Source: an uncultured Vampirovibrio sp. (GTDB lineage Bacteria > Cyanobacteriota > Vampirovibrionia > Gastranaerophilales > Gastranaerophilaceae). From it: a stretch of DNA of 64,000 nucleotides. The stretch spans positions 1-64,000 of the forward strand of contig CAJTXZ010000006.1 in the NCBI GenBank assembly GCA_910583725.1. Reading direction: 5' to 3'. Position numbers and translations under genes: made by a program. Shown piece by piece: positions 17,087-27,080 of this stretch. Under the pieces are notes generated by a model. It was not told the origin of the DNA, ran no database searches, and worked only from the letters and a program-made list of their open reading frames with translations. The first letter of the stretch is position 1. Every line of letters begins with the position of its first letter.

Positions 17087-18487
17087 TTATATTGTCTTTG
17101 CGTGGTTATGGCCTATATTTTTTTGGTATATTTCTTCTTTTCTTTTTCTGTGGACTTTTTTTGTCCAGCTGAGGCTTTTGAATCTTAATATTAGCAATGC
17201 ACCCCTTATACACTCATCCATCGCCATTCCTATCCATATGCCAACAAGGCCTAAATCCATAATGACGCCAAAAATATAACCAAAGCCTACTCCAAAGGTC
17301 CAGGCTGAAAATATGCACATATAGGCGGGAAATTTTACATCTTCTACAGCAATAAGGCATCTTACCATCACGATATTAATCGAGCGTCCTATCTCCAAAA
17401 AGAATTCCACAAATATTATTTTTTTGCCCAATGTGAGGATTTCAGGATTTTTTGTAAATACCCCAAAAATGTTGTCACTAAAAACGTATAATAACAGCGT
17501 TATTGATAAAGAGATTGTCATTGAGACAAAAAGACTTGCCCAAACCCTTTTATTTGCAAGCTTTAAGTTAAATGAGCCAATGAGATAACTTATTACAATT
17601 TGAGATGCTTGCGATATTGCAATAGAATAAATATATGCAAAATTTGCCAGAATACTGCAGTATACTTTTGTTGTTATAACCATAGTGCCAAAAATATTAA
17701 CAAACCTCATGATGACAGTTTGGGAGAGGTTATAAGATAATTCTTCCAGTGCTGAGGGGACTCCTATGTGAAGAAGGTTTTTCATTGTTTGTTTTGGAGG
17801 GTTTTTAAGATATTTTTTAGAAATTTTGATACCTGTCTTTTGCCTAAAAATATATACAACAATGGCAAGGCCAGCTATTTTGCTTATTATTGTTGAAATA
17901 GCGGCGCCTGTTGTGCCAAGTGGTGAAATAAAATAAAAACCGTTAATTAAAATGAAGTTTCCTATGATGTTTATAATATTCATTATAAGGCTTGCTGTTA
18001 CCACATCTTTCATTAACGCATAGCTTCTAAGAGCTGCTGCAAACGTCATATAAAGCCCTAAGACAATCGTAAATGAGCCTACAATTAAAAGATAAATTTT
18101 TGTTTCGCCAAATATAATTTCCGGCACCTGCATCCAGTGCAGTATTGGGCCCGATAAGAAAAGTATGAAGGTGGTTATTATGATACTTGTAAATACAAGC
18201 ATAATAATTGAGGCATTAAAAACTTCTGAAATTTTGTCTGTATTTTTGGCACCAAGATATCTTGAAATAAGTACTGTGCTTGAAACACTCATAACGCTTA
18301 AGATAATAATAACAAGGTTGATTATAAGATTCGCATTGCCTATTGCGCCAACCGATGCTTCATTAAAATGACTTATCATAATCTGGTCAATGTTTCCGAC
18401 AAGCATTTGTAAAATAAGCTCAATAAAAATTGGCACAGACATTTTAAAAACTATAGAGTTAGAGTTTTTCGCGTCATTAATATTCAT
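17087..18487 (-). CDS. MATE family efflux transporter
   Basis: Multidrug/Na+ or H+ antiporter of the MATE (NorM/DinF-like) family with about twelve membrane helices. The N-terminal half has IPIFIELI-like helix 1 and MLVGNIDQIMIS, and the middle has GVPSALEELSYNLSQ at the start of the second bundle. The frame is open upstream to a TTG at 18541, but the ATG at 18487 (MNIND...) gives a normal MATE N-terminus of 466 residues. The substrate is unknown. The gene is divergent from birA. Confidence 0.88.
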   Translation of the reverse strand: MNINDAKNSNSIVFKMSVPIFIELILQMLVGNIDQIMISHFNEASVGAIGNANLIINLVIIILSVMSVSSTVLISRYLGAKNTDKISEVFNASIIMLVFTSIIITTFILFLSGPILHWMQVPEIIFGETKIYLLIVGSFTIVLGLYMTFAAALRSYALMKDVVTASLIMNIINIIGNFILINGFYFISPLGTTGAAISTIISKIAGLAIVVYIFRQKTGIKISKKYLKNPPKQTMKNLLHIGVPSALEELSYNLSQTVIMRFVNIFGTMVITTKVYCSILANFAYIYSIAISQASQIVISYLIGSFNLKLANKRVWASLFVSMTISLSITLLLYVFSDNIFGVFTKNPEILTLGKKIIFVEFFLEIGRSINIVMVRCLIAVEDVKFPAYMCIFSAWTFGVGFGYIFGVIMDLGLVGIWIGMAMDECIRGALLILRFKSLSWTKKVHRKRKEEIYQKNIGHNHAKTI

Positions 18488-18597
18488 TTTGTTAATACCG
18501 GTATTTATAATGCGATGATTAAATATTTTATTACAAAACAAAAAACTTATAAAAAATATTTTGATTAAATTTTGTTTGAAATATAATTATATTAGCT

Positions 18598-19197
18598 ATG
18601 GAAATTTTGCATTTTAAAGAGATAGAATCTACGAGTGTTTGGGCAAGAAAAAACCTTAAAGATTTAGAAAATTTTAAGGTTGTAAGTGCTGATGTTCAAA
18701 CAGAAGGTCATGGACAATTTGAAAGAAAATGGTATTCAACATCTGAAAATGGCGGCAATATATATATTTCCATTGTCTTAAAGCCCCAAAATATTGCCCA
18801 CTTGAATGAATTAACAAGATACGCAAGCTATATTGGCGCAAAAACAATTGAAGAATATGGTATTGATGCGCATTTTAAGTTTCCAAATGATATCTTAATA
18901 AAAGGTAAAAAAATAGCAGGAATTCTTGCTGAATCTGTTTTTATAGGACAGGAATTTAAAGGGGTGATTGTCGGCATTGGCATTAACCTCAATTTAAATG
19001 CAGATGATGTTAAAAATATCGATATTCCAGCAACATCTTTATTTATTGAAACAGGTAAAAATGTCAATAAGGATGAATTTTTAGAAAGCTTGCTCAAAAA
19101 TTTTGAGGATGAATATGAAAATTTTCTTGAGTACGGCCTTAAGGATACAGTGGCAGAACGGCTTAACAAAGAGGCACAAGAAATATTAAAGATTTAA
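18598..19197 (+). CDS. birA: Biotin-protein ligase, no DNA-binding domain
   Basis: Attaches biotin to carboxylase/decarboxylase carriers through biotinyl-AMP. The 199 residues lack the N-terminal HTH repressor domain of bifunctional BirA. The biotin-binding loop appears as QTEGHGQFERKW (about 39-50), a variant of GRGRxxRxW. It is followed by YISIVLKP and the KFPNDI motif (KWPND type, about 99-104) and GKKIAGILAE. It sits 33 bases upstream of oadA, whose biotinyl domain is the obvious substrate. Confidence 0.88.
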   Translation: MEILHFKEIESTSVWARKNLKDLENFKVVSADVQTEGHGQFERKWYSTSENGGNIYISIVLKPQNIAHLNELTRYASYIGAKTIEEYGIDAHFKFPNDILIKGKKIAGILAESVFIGQEFKGVIVGIGINLNLNADDVKNIDIPATSLFIETGKNVNKDEFLESLLKNFEDEYENFLEYGLKDTVAERLNKEAQEILKI

Positions 19198-19230
19198 ACA
19201 TTGCGTGATACAAAATAAGAGGATAAAAAA

Positions 19231-21021
19231 ATGTCAAAAAAACAAATCAAAGTTATGGATACCTCGTTTAGAGACGGTTTTCAATCTGTTTACGGGGCAA
19301 GGGTTTTTACAAAAGATTTTCTTCCTGCTTTAGAATCAGCTGTTGCAGCAGGTTTAAGGCATTTTGAAGTAGGCGGCGGAGCAAGATTTCAGTCTCCAAT
19401 TTTCTACTGCAATGAAAATGCTTTTGATATGATGGATACAATAAGAAAAACAGTTGGTCCTGATATTAATTTGCAAACTTTAGCCCGCGGTGTAAACGTT
19501 GTGGGGCTTGATTCTCAGCCAAGAGATATCATTAATCTCCATGCTAAAATGTTTAAAAAACACGGCATGACAACAATTAGAAACTTCGATGCTTTGAATG
19601 ATGTTAATAACTTAATTTATTCCGGTCAATGTATTAAAGATAACGGCTTAAGGCATGAAGTAACAATTACTATGATGGAACTTCCTATTGGCTGTACCGG
19701 TGCTCATGATGTTGCATTTTATGAAAGGGTTTTAAGAAGCATATTAGATGCGGGTATTCCTTTTGATTCTTTGGCATTTAAGGATGCATCCGGCACGTCT
19801 GCCCCAAGAAAGGTGTTTGAGACAATCAAGAGAACAAGAGAGATTTTAGGGCCTGATATGCATATCAGATTCCACAGCCACGAGACTGCAGGAACTGGTC
19901 TTGCAGCTTATCTTGCGGCGCTTGATGGCGGTGCCGATGGCATTGACCTTTCTATGAAGCCCGTATCAGGCGGAACAGCACAGCCTGACATTGTTTCAAT
20001 GTGGCATGCTCTTAAAGGCACTGAATATGACCTTGGAATTGATGTTGAAAAGATTTTAGAAACAGAAGAAATATTTAAGGAAGCAATGAAAGATTACTTC
20101 CTGCCTCCTGAAGCTATGGCAGTAAATCCTGTAATTATATCTTCACCTCTTCCTGGCGGTGCATTAACTGCTAATACCCAGATGATGAGGGACAATGGTA
20201 CTATGGATAAGTTCCCTGAGGTTGTTGCTGCTATGAAGGAAGTTGTTGAAAAGGGCGGTTTTGCAACAAGTGTTACTCCTGTTTCACAGTTCTATTTCCA
20301 ACAGGCTTATTCCAATGTTATGTTTGGAAAATGGAATAAAATCACAGAAGGCTACGGCAAGATGGTTCTTGGCTATTTTGGTAAAACTCCATGTGAACCT
20401 GATTCCGAGCTTGTAAAAATGGCATCTGAACAATTAGGTTTGCAGCCCACCACTGAGCTTGTTGTAGACCTTAATGACAAAGACCCGAACAAAGGTATTG
20501 AAGCCGCTAAAAAGATGCTTAAGGAAGCTAATCTTGAAGAAACGGAAGAGAATATATTTATAGCTGCAGCATGTAAGGAAAAAGGCATTATGTTCCTTCA
20601 AGGCAAGGGACAAATTGGCGTTAGAAAGAATGCTGATGTTAAGCAATGTCCTACAACAGGCGAAAAGCCTGAAGGGTACACTGTTTCTGTTAACAATAAA
20701 AAATATTCTGTTAGAATTGAAGGTTCCAAGGCTGTTGTTAATGGCAAAACTTATGACATCAACGTTAAAGAAGGTGTAGAGGCAAAGGCTGGCGTTGTAA
20801 CATCAGACGCTACACCAATAAAAGCCGCGCTTCCTGGTGCCGTATTAAAAATTAACGTTGCAGAAGGCGATAATATTCAAGAAGGCGATGTGTTGCTTGT
20901 TCTCGAAGCTATGAAGATGGAAACAGAAATTAAATCTCCAAAATCAGGCGTGATTGCATCTATTGATGTAAGTGTTGGTGACCAGGTTAAAAATGGCCAA
21001 GTAATGGTAACTTTGGGTTAA
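19231..21021 (+). CDS. oadA: Oxaloacetate decarboxylase alpha / pyruvate carboxylase B-type subunit
   Basis: A 596-residue carboxyltransferase with carried biotin. The HMGL-like TIM barrel begins VMDTSFRDGFQSVYG (8-22) and has the metal-binding HSHETAG near 221-227. A PycA/OadA conserved domain occupies about 300-460. The C-terminal biotinyl domain (about 525-596) carries EAMKMETE with biotinylated K562. The enzyme transfers CO2 from oxaloacetate (or a related acid) to biotin for release by the membrane subunit. It lies between birA and oadB in one operon. Confidence 0.9.
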   Translation: MSKKQIKVMDTSFRDGFQSVYGARVFTKDFLPALESAVAAGLRHFEVGGGARFQSPIFYCNENAFDMMDTIRKTVGPDINLQTLARGVNVVGLDSQPRDIINLHAKMFKKHGMTTIRNFDALNDVNNLIYSGQCIKDNGLRHEVTITMMELPIGCTGAHDVAFYERVLRSILDAGIPFDSLAFKDASGTSAPRKVFETIKRTREILGPDMHIRFHSHETAGTGLAAYLAALDGGADGIDLSMKPVSGGTAQPDIVSMWHALKGTEYDLGIDVEKILETEEIFKEAMKDYFLPPEAMAVNPVIISSPLPGGALTANTQMMRDNGTMDKFPEVVAAMKEVVEKGGFATSVTPVSQFYFQQAYSNVMFGKWNKITEGYGKMVLGYFGKTPCEPDSELVKMASEQLGLQPTTELVVDLNDKDPNKGIEAAKKMLKEANLEETEENIFIAAACKEKGIMFLQGKGQIGVRKNADVKQCPTTGEKPEGYTVSVNNKKYSVRIEGSKAVVNGKTYDINVKEGVEAKAGVVTSDATPIKAALPGAVLKINVAEGDNIQEGDVLLVLEAMKMETEIKSPKSGVIASIDVSVGDQVKNGQVMVTLG

Positions 21022-21040
21022 TGGGGAGGCTTAGGATATT

Positions 21041-22213
21041 ATGAATTTAATGGAAAGTTTACAAAGCCTCTATTCTTCAACAGGCATAGCCAATATGATA
21101 TTGCCTCCTAACCCTGAACTTTCAGGTGCTGAGCAGATTTTACATCAGTTTGGCTCGCCAATTATGATTTTAGTGTGCTTATTTCTTCTATGGCTTGGAA
21201 TCAAAAAGCAGTTTGAACCTCTTTTGCTTGTTCCTATTGCTTTTGGCGGTTTATTGTCAAATATTCCTCTTGCAGGAATTGCAGAGCCAACGGGCTTTTT
21301 AGGGATAATATATGAAGCCGGCATTCATCAAGGAATTTTTCCTTTGATAATATTTATGGGCGTTGGCGCTATGACAGACTTTGGTCCGTTAATTGCAAAT
21401 CCTAAAACTGCATTATTAGGCGGTGCAGCCCAGTTTGGTATCTTTGGTGCATTAATGCTTGCACTTTGCGTGTTCGGTTTTACAATGCCTCAAGCAGCAT
21501 CAATCGGCATTATTGGCGGTGCAGACGGTCCTACATCAATCTATGTAACTTCTAAACTTGCTCCTGAATTATTAGGTGCAATTGCCGTTGCGGCTTATTC
21601 TTATATGGCTCTTGTTCCTGTAATTCAGCCCCCTATAATGAAACTCTTAACTACAAAGGCTGAACGCCAGATTGAAATGACTCAGCTTAGAGAAGTTTCA
21701 CAACGAGAAAAGATTGTATTCCCGCTTCTTGTTTTAGGACTTTGTATTTTATTGTTGCCTGATGCTTGTCCTCTAATCGGCGCTCTTGCATTTGGTAACT
21801 TATGCAAGGAATCTGGCGTTGTTGAAAGATTATCAAAAACCTTGCAGAATGAACTCATTAATATTGTTACAATATTTTTAGGCTTATCAGTGGGTTCAAA
21901 ACTTTCAGCAAGCCAATTCTTAACAATACAAACGTTATTCATCTTAATCCTTGGCATTGTGGCATTCGGTCTTGCAACTGCAATGGGTGTAATATTTGCT
22001 AAGATTATGAATAAATGCTCTAAAACACCAATTAATCCGCTTATTGGTGCAGCTGGCGTTTCTGCCGTTCCAATGGCAGCAAGGGTTGTAAATAAGGTGG
22101 GCTTAGAATATAACCAAAATAATTATCTTCTAATGCATGCTATGGGCCCGAATGTTTCTGGTGTAATCGGCTCAGCTGTTGCAGCTGGTGTATTATTGGC
22201 CCTTTGCCATTAA
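21041..22213 (+). CDS. oadB: Na+-pumping decarboxylase beta subunit
   Basis: A 390-residue membrane subunit that decarboxylates carboxybiotin and exports Na+. It is highly hydrophobic, with GVGAMTDFGPLIANP near 107-121 and the conserved GIIGGADGPTSIYVTSKLA near 151-169, whose aspartate is essential in characterised pumps. A C-terminal conserved helix has GAAGVSAVPMAARV. It begins 19 bases after oadA. No gamma subunit (oadG) is adjacent, so assembly may use a distant small subunit. A strong terminator follows. Confidence 0.9.
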   Translation: MNLMESLQSLYSSTGIANMILPPNPELSGAEQILHQFGSPIMILVCLFLLWLGIKKQFEPLLLVPIAFGGLLSNIPLAGIAEPTGFLGIIYEAGIHQGIFPLIIFMGVGAMTDFGPLIANPKTALLGGAAQFGIFGALMLALCVFGFTMPQAASIGIIGGADGPTSIYVTSKLAPELLGAIAVAAYSYMALVPVIQPPIMKLLTTKAERQIEMTQLREVSQREKIVFPLLVLGLCILLLPDACPLIGALAFGNLCKESGVVERLSKTLQNELINIVTIFLGLSVGSKLSASQFLTIQTLFILILGIVAFGLATAMGVIFAKIMNKCSKTPINPLIGAAGVSAVPMAARVVNKVGLEYNQNNYLLMHAMGPNVSGVIGSAVAAGVLLALCH

Positions 22214-22233
22214 TATTTAATTAAATTAATTTA

Positions 22234-22270
22234 AAATGCAGAGCACACATTTTAGTGCTCTGCATTTTTT
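22234..22270 (+). terminator. Terminator of the birA-oadA-oadB operon
   Basis: A perfect 13-bp stem AAATGCAGAGCAC/GTGCTCTGCATTT (22234-22246 with 22255-22267) with an eight-base loop continues into a T-run. Confidence 0.92.
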
Positions 22271-22330
22271 ATGTTTTTAAAATTGGCAATTTTTTATGCT
22301 TCCTTGTTTTTATTATAATAGGATAGGAAT

Positions 22331-23134
22331 ATGGAAACCAGGGAAGATAATATTAAAATTTATACGGAAAAATCCGGTGTAACGAAGCCTGATTTTGATC
22401 TGCCACAGGCAATTAACCATCAGGCAATTAAAACCAACATCAAAAGTGCGCGTTTTACAGATGCCATTCAAAAGAATGACGATTTTACTGCCAGTGCATT
22501 TGATAAGGCGTATATTCGGGCTAAAGATTTTGTAATGAAGTCTATAAGGCGCTTAAGGCCCAAAGAAAGCGCAGCTTATATAAAAAATGATAAGATTTTT
22601 TACAAGGTGATTGGTGGCAAAACATATTGTACAGTATCAAAGGAGGTGGATGATATTTTAAAGTGCCCCGGTCATTATATTACCATTGTTCACAGCCACC
22701 CGAAACATGCTGATGGTGTAACATGTCCTATTTCATTCAGCGACTTTGAAACTCTGAATTCAAGGCCCGGGGTTATAAGGTTTGATGCTATAAATGCTTT
22801 TGGCGAGTATTCTTTGTTAAAAAAGAAGAATCCTGATAAGAGTTTGTCAGGCAAAGAAATTGAGGAATTTTCAGACATTTATCAAAAAGAGGCTTTGTTA
22901 TTTGCAAAAGAACGAGCCGATGTTGATGAAGATTGCAGCGATTTTTTGATGATTAGAAAAATTTTGGCTTCAAGACACACGCTTGGTTTGTCTGATAGAG
23001 AAGTTAAAAAAGGGTATAAATATTATGAAGCCCTTCAAAAGAAAATTCTTCCTCTCTATGTGCACAGTTTTTGGAAAAAACATGCATCTGAACTTAATGT
23101 AATTTATGAAACAAATTTTAGTAATTTAATTTGA
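22331..23134 (+). CDS. Putative JAMM/MPN-type metalloprotease-like protein
   Basis: A 267-residue protein of no named family. The centre has IVHSHP (119-124) followed after ten residues by S135-F-S-D138, giving the JAMM pattern H-x-H-P...S-x2-D. E79 in 'PKESAAYI' could be the upstream catalytic glutamate. The N-terminal 60 residues are polar and the C-terminal 110 residues helical. JAMM enzymes cleave isopeptide bonds or process proteins, and related domains occur in bacterial polymorphic toxins. Activity and substrate here are inference. The gene is monocistronic, after the oad terminator. Confidence 0.6.
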   Translation: METREDNIKIYTEKSGVTKPDFDLPQAINHQAIKTNIKSARFTDAIQKNDDFTASAFDKAYIRAKDFVMKSIRRLRPKESAAYIKNDKIFYKVIGGKTYCTVSKEVDDILKCPGHYITIVHSHPKHADGVTCPISFSDFETLNSRPGVIRFDAINAFGEYSLLKKKNPDKSLSGKEIEEFSDIYQKEALLFAKERADVDEDCSDFLMIRKILASRHTLGLSDREVKKGYKYYEALQKKILPLYVHSFWKKHASELNVIYETNFSNLI

Positions 23135-23204
23135 GACTTGGCAGGTTTTATTACTGTGTCATTAGGGTTCTTGTTTAGGCAATAGCCCTGGCTTTTGCAG
23201 TATT

Positions 23205-24686
23205 CTATTTGTCGGAATTTACTATCATAGTATTGCATTTATTATTTTTAAAAAGCAAATTTTTATAAATCATCCACAGGCTTAATGCGGTTATAAATAT
23301 GCCTGAAATTTCCGAGGTTATGTATGGCAGATTGAGGCCTATTTTGGCGTTTAGGATAAAGGATGACGTTATAAATATGTAAAAAAGTCCAGGAATTAGT
23401 GTAATAAAGTAATTTTTGCCGTTTTTATATAAAAAGACTGTCGCATATAAGAAGGTGGGAATTGCAATAAGCTGATTTACAAAATTGAAATAACGCCAGA
23501 TTATAGAAAAGCTGTTGCTATTGTATTTAGCCCATATTAAAACTGCAACAAGAACAAGGATGACTGGTGCCATAATTTTAAGACGACCTTTTATGGTGGA
23601 TTGCTTTGTTTTTATTATGTCTGCAATCATAAGCCTTAAAGCCCTAAGAGCTGTATCGCCTGATGTAATTGGCAGTATCACAACAGCAAGGGTTACAATG
23701 AATGCAAGGTATGGTGCAACGAATGTGTCTGCTATTATATTAATTACATTGGCTGAACCCACAAGTCCTTCCGGTACAAGGTTGTTTGAATACACATGCA
23801 TACTTGCTGCTGCCCAAACCATTGCTATAAGGCTTTCTAAGCACATCATCCCATAAAAAATCTTTTTTCCCTGAAATTCGCTTTCCACAGTTCTTGAGAT
23901 TATTGTTGCCTGTGTTGAGTGAAATCCTGATAAAAGCCCGCAGCTAACCGTCATAAAGAAAACCGGCAAAATGTGTAATTTTTGCGGATGAAAATTTAAC
24001 CTGGCCAAATTAATTTCTGTTAATGAAACACCTTTTGTTAAGAAGCCAATAACGATAAAGAGCGTGCCAAAAATTAATGTCAAAGCAAACAGCGGATAAA
24101 ATTTTCCAATAATTTTATCAATAGGAAACATACTTGCCAAAATATAATAAAGCGCAATGGCTGTGTATATTGTAATCATTACCGGGTTTTGGATTGAAAA
24201 ATCATTTTGCCCAAGGAATCTCTCGGCCATAACATCACCCGCTGTATATATAAAAACAACCGATACAAGCATAAGCATAACGGAGACAAGGATTATGAAT
24301 ATCCGGAAAAAATTTTTTCCAAGGTATTCTCTGATTAATTCTGTTACCTGGGCACCTTTGTGCCGCATTGAAATCATTCCGCAGAAATAATCGTGTACAC
24401 CACCCATTAATATACAGCCTAATGGTATCAAAATAAATGCAACCGGGCCAAATAAAATTCCCTGTATAACCCCTAAAATCGGCCCAAGGCCCGCAATATT
24501 TAATAAATGTATTAAGAGATTTTTATGCATTGGCATAGAAACATAGTCAAGGCCGTCTGCCATCTCGCGTGCCGGGGTTTTTCTATTGTCCGGTGCAAAC
24601 TGTTTTTCAACATATTTTGAATAAAAAATATATCCAAAAAATAATATTAATAAACCTGCTAACAATGTTATCATCTGATACTCCAT
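23205..24686 (-). CDS. CstA-family carbon starvation / peptide or pyruvate transporter
   Basis: A 493-residue CstA-like membrane protein with about fourteen helices. Typical blocks are ADGLDYVSMPMHKN (44-57), AGLGPILGVIQGILFGPVA (65-83) and GGVHDYFCGMISMRHKG (95-111). The C-terminal part is shorter than in E. coli CstA or BtsT (about 700 residues), as in many anaerobes. Family members import peptides or pyruvate with H+. Uptake for fermentation is a reasonable role. The gene is convergent with the JAMM gene. Confidence 0.85.
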   Translation of the reverse strand: MEYQMITLLAGLLILFFGYIFYSKYVEKQFAPDNRKTPAREMADGLDYVSMPMHKNLLIHLLNIAGLGPILGVIQGILFGPVAFILIPLGCILMGGVHDYFCGMISMRHKGAQVTELIREYLGKNFFRIFIILVSVMLMLVSVVFIYTAGDVMAERFLGQNDFSIQNPVMITIYTAIALYYILASMFPIDKIIGKFYPLFALTLIFGTLFIVIGFLTKGVSLTEINLARLNFHPQKLHILPVFFMTVSCGLLSGFHSTQATIISRTVESEFQGKKIFYGMMCLESLIAMVWAAASMHVYSNNLVPEGLVGSANVINIIADTFVAPYLAFIVTLAVVILPITSGDTALRALRLMIADIIKTKQSTIKGRLKIMAPVILVLVAVLIWAKYNSNSFSIIWRYFNFVNQLIAIPTFLYATVFLYKNGKNYFITLIPGLFYIFITSSFILNAKIGLNLPYITSEISGIFITALSLWMIYKNLLFKNNKCNTMIVNSDK

Positions 24687-24826
24687 CTTATAAGATATTA
24701 ATAAAAGCCTATCATTTAAAACATATTATGTAAAATTTTGTGACAATTTTTACATTAAAGGGGCAATTTTTTATTTTGATTCACTTATAATTACTAAACG
24801 GAATTAACATTATTTAAGGAAAATAT

Positions 24827-25177
24827 ATGCATTTATCAGGTATATCCTTTCGTGGTATGAATAATATTATAAGGTGTGCAGACAAAACTCAGGCGCAAAA
24901 ACTGGCAGCTGCTTTAAGTTCAGCTAAAAAAAGCGCCAAACCGGTAGATTTTACTATTAGAGGCAATGGCAGGGATGTTGTTATAACATCCAAGCCAAAT
25001 CAGGAAAATTCGAAGTTTATTTCAAGATGTCTTCAGGATGCTGCACCAGATGTTCCAAATGCTGCAAGGGAGCGTGTTCTTGATACCTATAAATTTTTTG
25101 CAGCTCAGGCAAAGCCGCCAAAGAATATTTATACTGACACTCAAAATATTCAGACCAGGATTAAAAGGATAACATGA
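24827..25177 (+). CDS. Small protein with N-terminal ISFRG motif
   Basis: A 116-residue basic protein starting MHLSGISFRGMNN. The rest is helical and Lys/Ala-rich with a central beta-like DFTIRGNGRDVVITSK. It has no signal peptide or membrane helix. AAGGAAA precedes the ATG. The family is not recognised. 'ISFRG' is the clearest example of a short N-terminal motif recurring in this window. Confidence 0.6.
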   Translation: MHLSGISFRGMNNIIRCADKTQAQKLAAALSSAKKSAKPVDFTIRGNGRDVVITSKPNQENSKFISRCLQDAAPDVPNAARERVLDTYKFFAAQAKPPKNIYTDTQNIQTRIKRIT

Positions 25178-25580
25178 ATACCACCCTGGGTTTATCCCCT
25201 TCTTTTTTTCTTTTGCATATGACCTTGAATTTTATTGCGCCCGTAATGACTGAATTAATGTATTTTAAGGCAACAGGTTTAAAATGTGCTGATAAGTATC
25301 AGTGCTGAGCTTAGAATTTTATAGATGATATTACTGGTTTTTGCAGTGATTTTATTGAATTACGACTTTTGTTTTTAGTGTTCTTATAATGCTCGTTTTT
25401 TTAAGGTATTTTCAGGTGTAATGCAAGTGGACAAAGCTTTGTTTTAAAATATGCTAAAATACTAAACTTTTTGTTTTTGTAGTATTATTGATTCTGCTGG
25501 GCTTTTTGCCCTATGATTTTTAGAGTAAATAAGCCTAGATATTTGTAAATTCAGATATATGGCTTATTTAGAGGGTTTTT
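25178..25580. other. Intergenic stretch, no gene seen
   Basis: About 400 AT-rich bases on both sides of which genes point rightwards. No open frame with an SD, no tRNA and no strong terminator is visible; only a weak GGGC/GCCC hairpin lies near 25500. The promoter and GAGGG SD of the glycosyltransferase are at the right end. Confidence 0.4.
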
Positions 25581-26558
25581 ATGGATATTAAAAGAAAATT
25601 ATATATAGTGGGCATTAGCGGTAATGAGAGGGGGCTTTTATCCATTGTTACTTCTGTTATGAACCATATTATATATGCTGTTTGCACTGGCAAGGTTCCT
25701 GTGGTTGACTTAAAATATAGAAAAAGCATATATTTTAAGGATGGCAGGCAGTTTCGGGATAATGTGTGGGAATATTTTTTTAAACAGCCGTTTAAGCTTT
25801 CACTGTCAGATATTTCAGAAAACGATGATGTTGAAATTAGCCTGGATTCACATTTTGCGCCGAATACTGATGGAATATCGGCAAAATATATGCCTGTGAG
25901 TAATGAATCAAAAATTTTACCCAAAATGGCTGAGGCAAAAGAGAATTATAAGAAATATTTTATTTTCAATGATGAAATGAAAAATTATTTAGAGCACCGA
26001 TATACTGAGGCTATTGGAGATTGTGGTAATATCTTGGGTGTTTTGTGTCGTGGAACCGATTATTCTAAAAGACGGACATTTGCTGAGTGTATACAACCAA
26101 AAATCACTGATGTGATTAAAAAAACCGGAGAAATTTTAAAAAAATATCCTGAAATAACTAAGATTTATTTGGCGACAGAGGATAATGATATTTATGAAAC
26201 TTTTAAAAAAGAGTTTGGCGCTATATTAATTGAAAACAGGCAGTATAAGTATAGTTATTGCAAGAATGATGGAAAATTGATTTCCGAAATTAAGGTGGAT
26301 AGGAAAAATCACCATTATAATCTTGCAAAGGAGTATCTGGCATCAATTTATATACTTTCAAAATGTCCGTATTTTATTGGTGGAAGGTGTAACGGGTCAT
26401 TATTCGTGTGGCTTTTGTCTGAGGCTAAAAAATATTTTTATGTATGGCAACTGGGCAATTATGGCAGAGGGTTTAAGGAAAAAATGTTTTCTGTCACAAG
26501 GGTTAATAACAAGCGCCTTTTGAGGATTTTGGGGCTTAAGATAAAATTAAAGGGATGA
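25581..26558 (+). CDS. Fucosyltransferase-like glycosyltransferase
   Basis: A 325-residue protein with features of GT-B fucosyltransferases (NodZ/O-FucT-like). LGVLCRGTDYS (153-162) matches the conserved HxRGxD-type GDP-fucose site, though His is Cys here. It is followed by YLATEDNDIY and GGRCNGSLFVWLLS near 279-292. No signal peptide is present. Probable role is adding a deoxyhexose to surface glycans from GDP-fucose. It stands alone, away from other glycan genes apart from the distant acyltransferase. Confidence 0.7.
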   Translation: MDIKRKLYIVGISGNERGLLSIVTSVMNHIIYAVCTGKVPVVDLKYRKSIYFKDGRQFRDNVWEYFFKQPFKLSLSDISENDDVEISLDSHFAPNTDGISAKYMPVSNESKILPKMAEAKENYKKYFIFNDEMKNYLEHRYTEAIGDCGNILGVLCRGTDYSKRRTFAECIQPKITDVIKKTGEILKKYPEITKIYLATEDNDIYETFKKEFGAILIENRQYKYSYCKNDGKLISEIKVDRKNHHYNLAKEYLASIYILSKCPYFIGGRCNGSLFVWLLSEAKKYFYVWQLGNYGRGFKEKMFSVTRVNNKRLLRILGLKIKLKG

Positions 26559-26681
26559 TTTTAACCTTGGTGATTTTTATTTTAGGTTCTGTGAATTTAT
26601 CATGGCTGTCATACTATAATTAAAGAAGTTTTTATGGTTTAATTTTGCATGCAGAAAGACCGCTAACTTCAAGGAGATTTT

Positions 26682-26882
26682 ATGAAAGTTACTGTTAATG
26701 GTAAAGAGGTTGAGCTTAAAAATTCAAGAACTGTTGCGGATTTTATCGTTGAAAGAAACGTCACAGGCAAAATGTTTGTAATAGAGAAAAATCTTGAAAT
26801 AGTTCAAAAGGAAGATTACAATAAAGTTGAAATTAAAGCAGGTGATGTCATTGAAATTGTGGGGTTTGTTGGCGGGGGCTAA
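26682..26882 (+). CDS. thiS: Sulfur carrier protein ThiS
   Basis: A 66-residue ubiquitin-fold sulfur carrier. The beta-grasp pattern MKVTVNGKEVELK...TVADFI is followed by AGDVIEIVGFVGGG, ending in the Gly-Gly that is adenylated and thiocarboxylated for thiamine thiazole synthesis. The SD AAGGAG is well placed. No thiF, thiG or TPP riboswitch is adjacent, so it is an isolated copy and could serve another sulfur-transfer pathway. Confidence 0.85.
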   Translation: MKVTVNGKEVELKNSRTVADFIVERNVTGKMFVIEKNLEIVQKEDYNKVEIKAGDVIEIVGFVGGG

Positions 26883-27080
26883 ATTTATCTGCCAGACTGG
26901 CTGGATGATGTGTCTGTTTCCACCTTTAAATCATGATATTTTAAGTGTTTAAGCAAAAGAAGTTTCTGATTTAAAATTTGCTATTTAAAAGTTTAAACCT
27001 TTGTTTTTTTTTTGCTGCATTAATTAATCAGCCGATTAAATTAAAGAGTAATACGAAAGTAGAAAAATGCAACATGCTAA

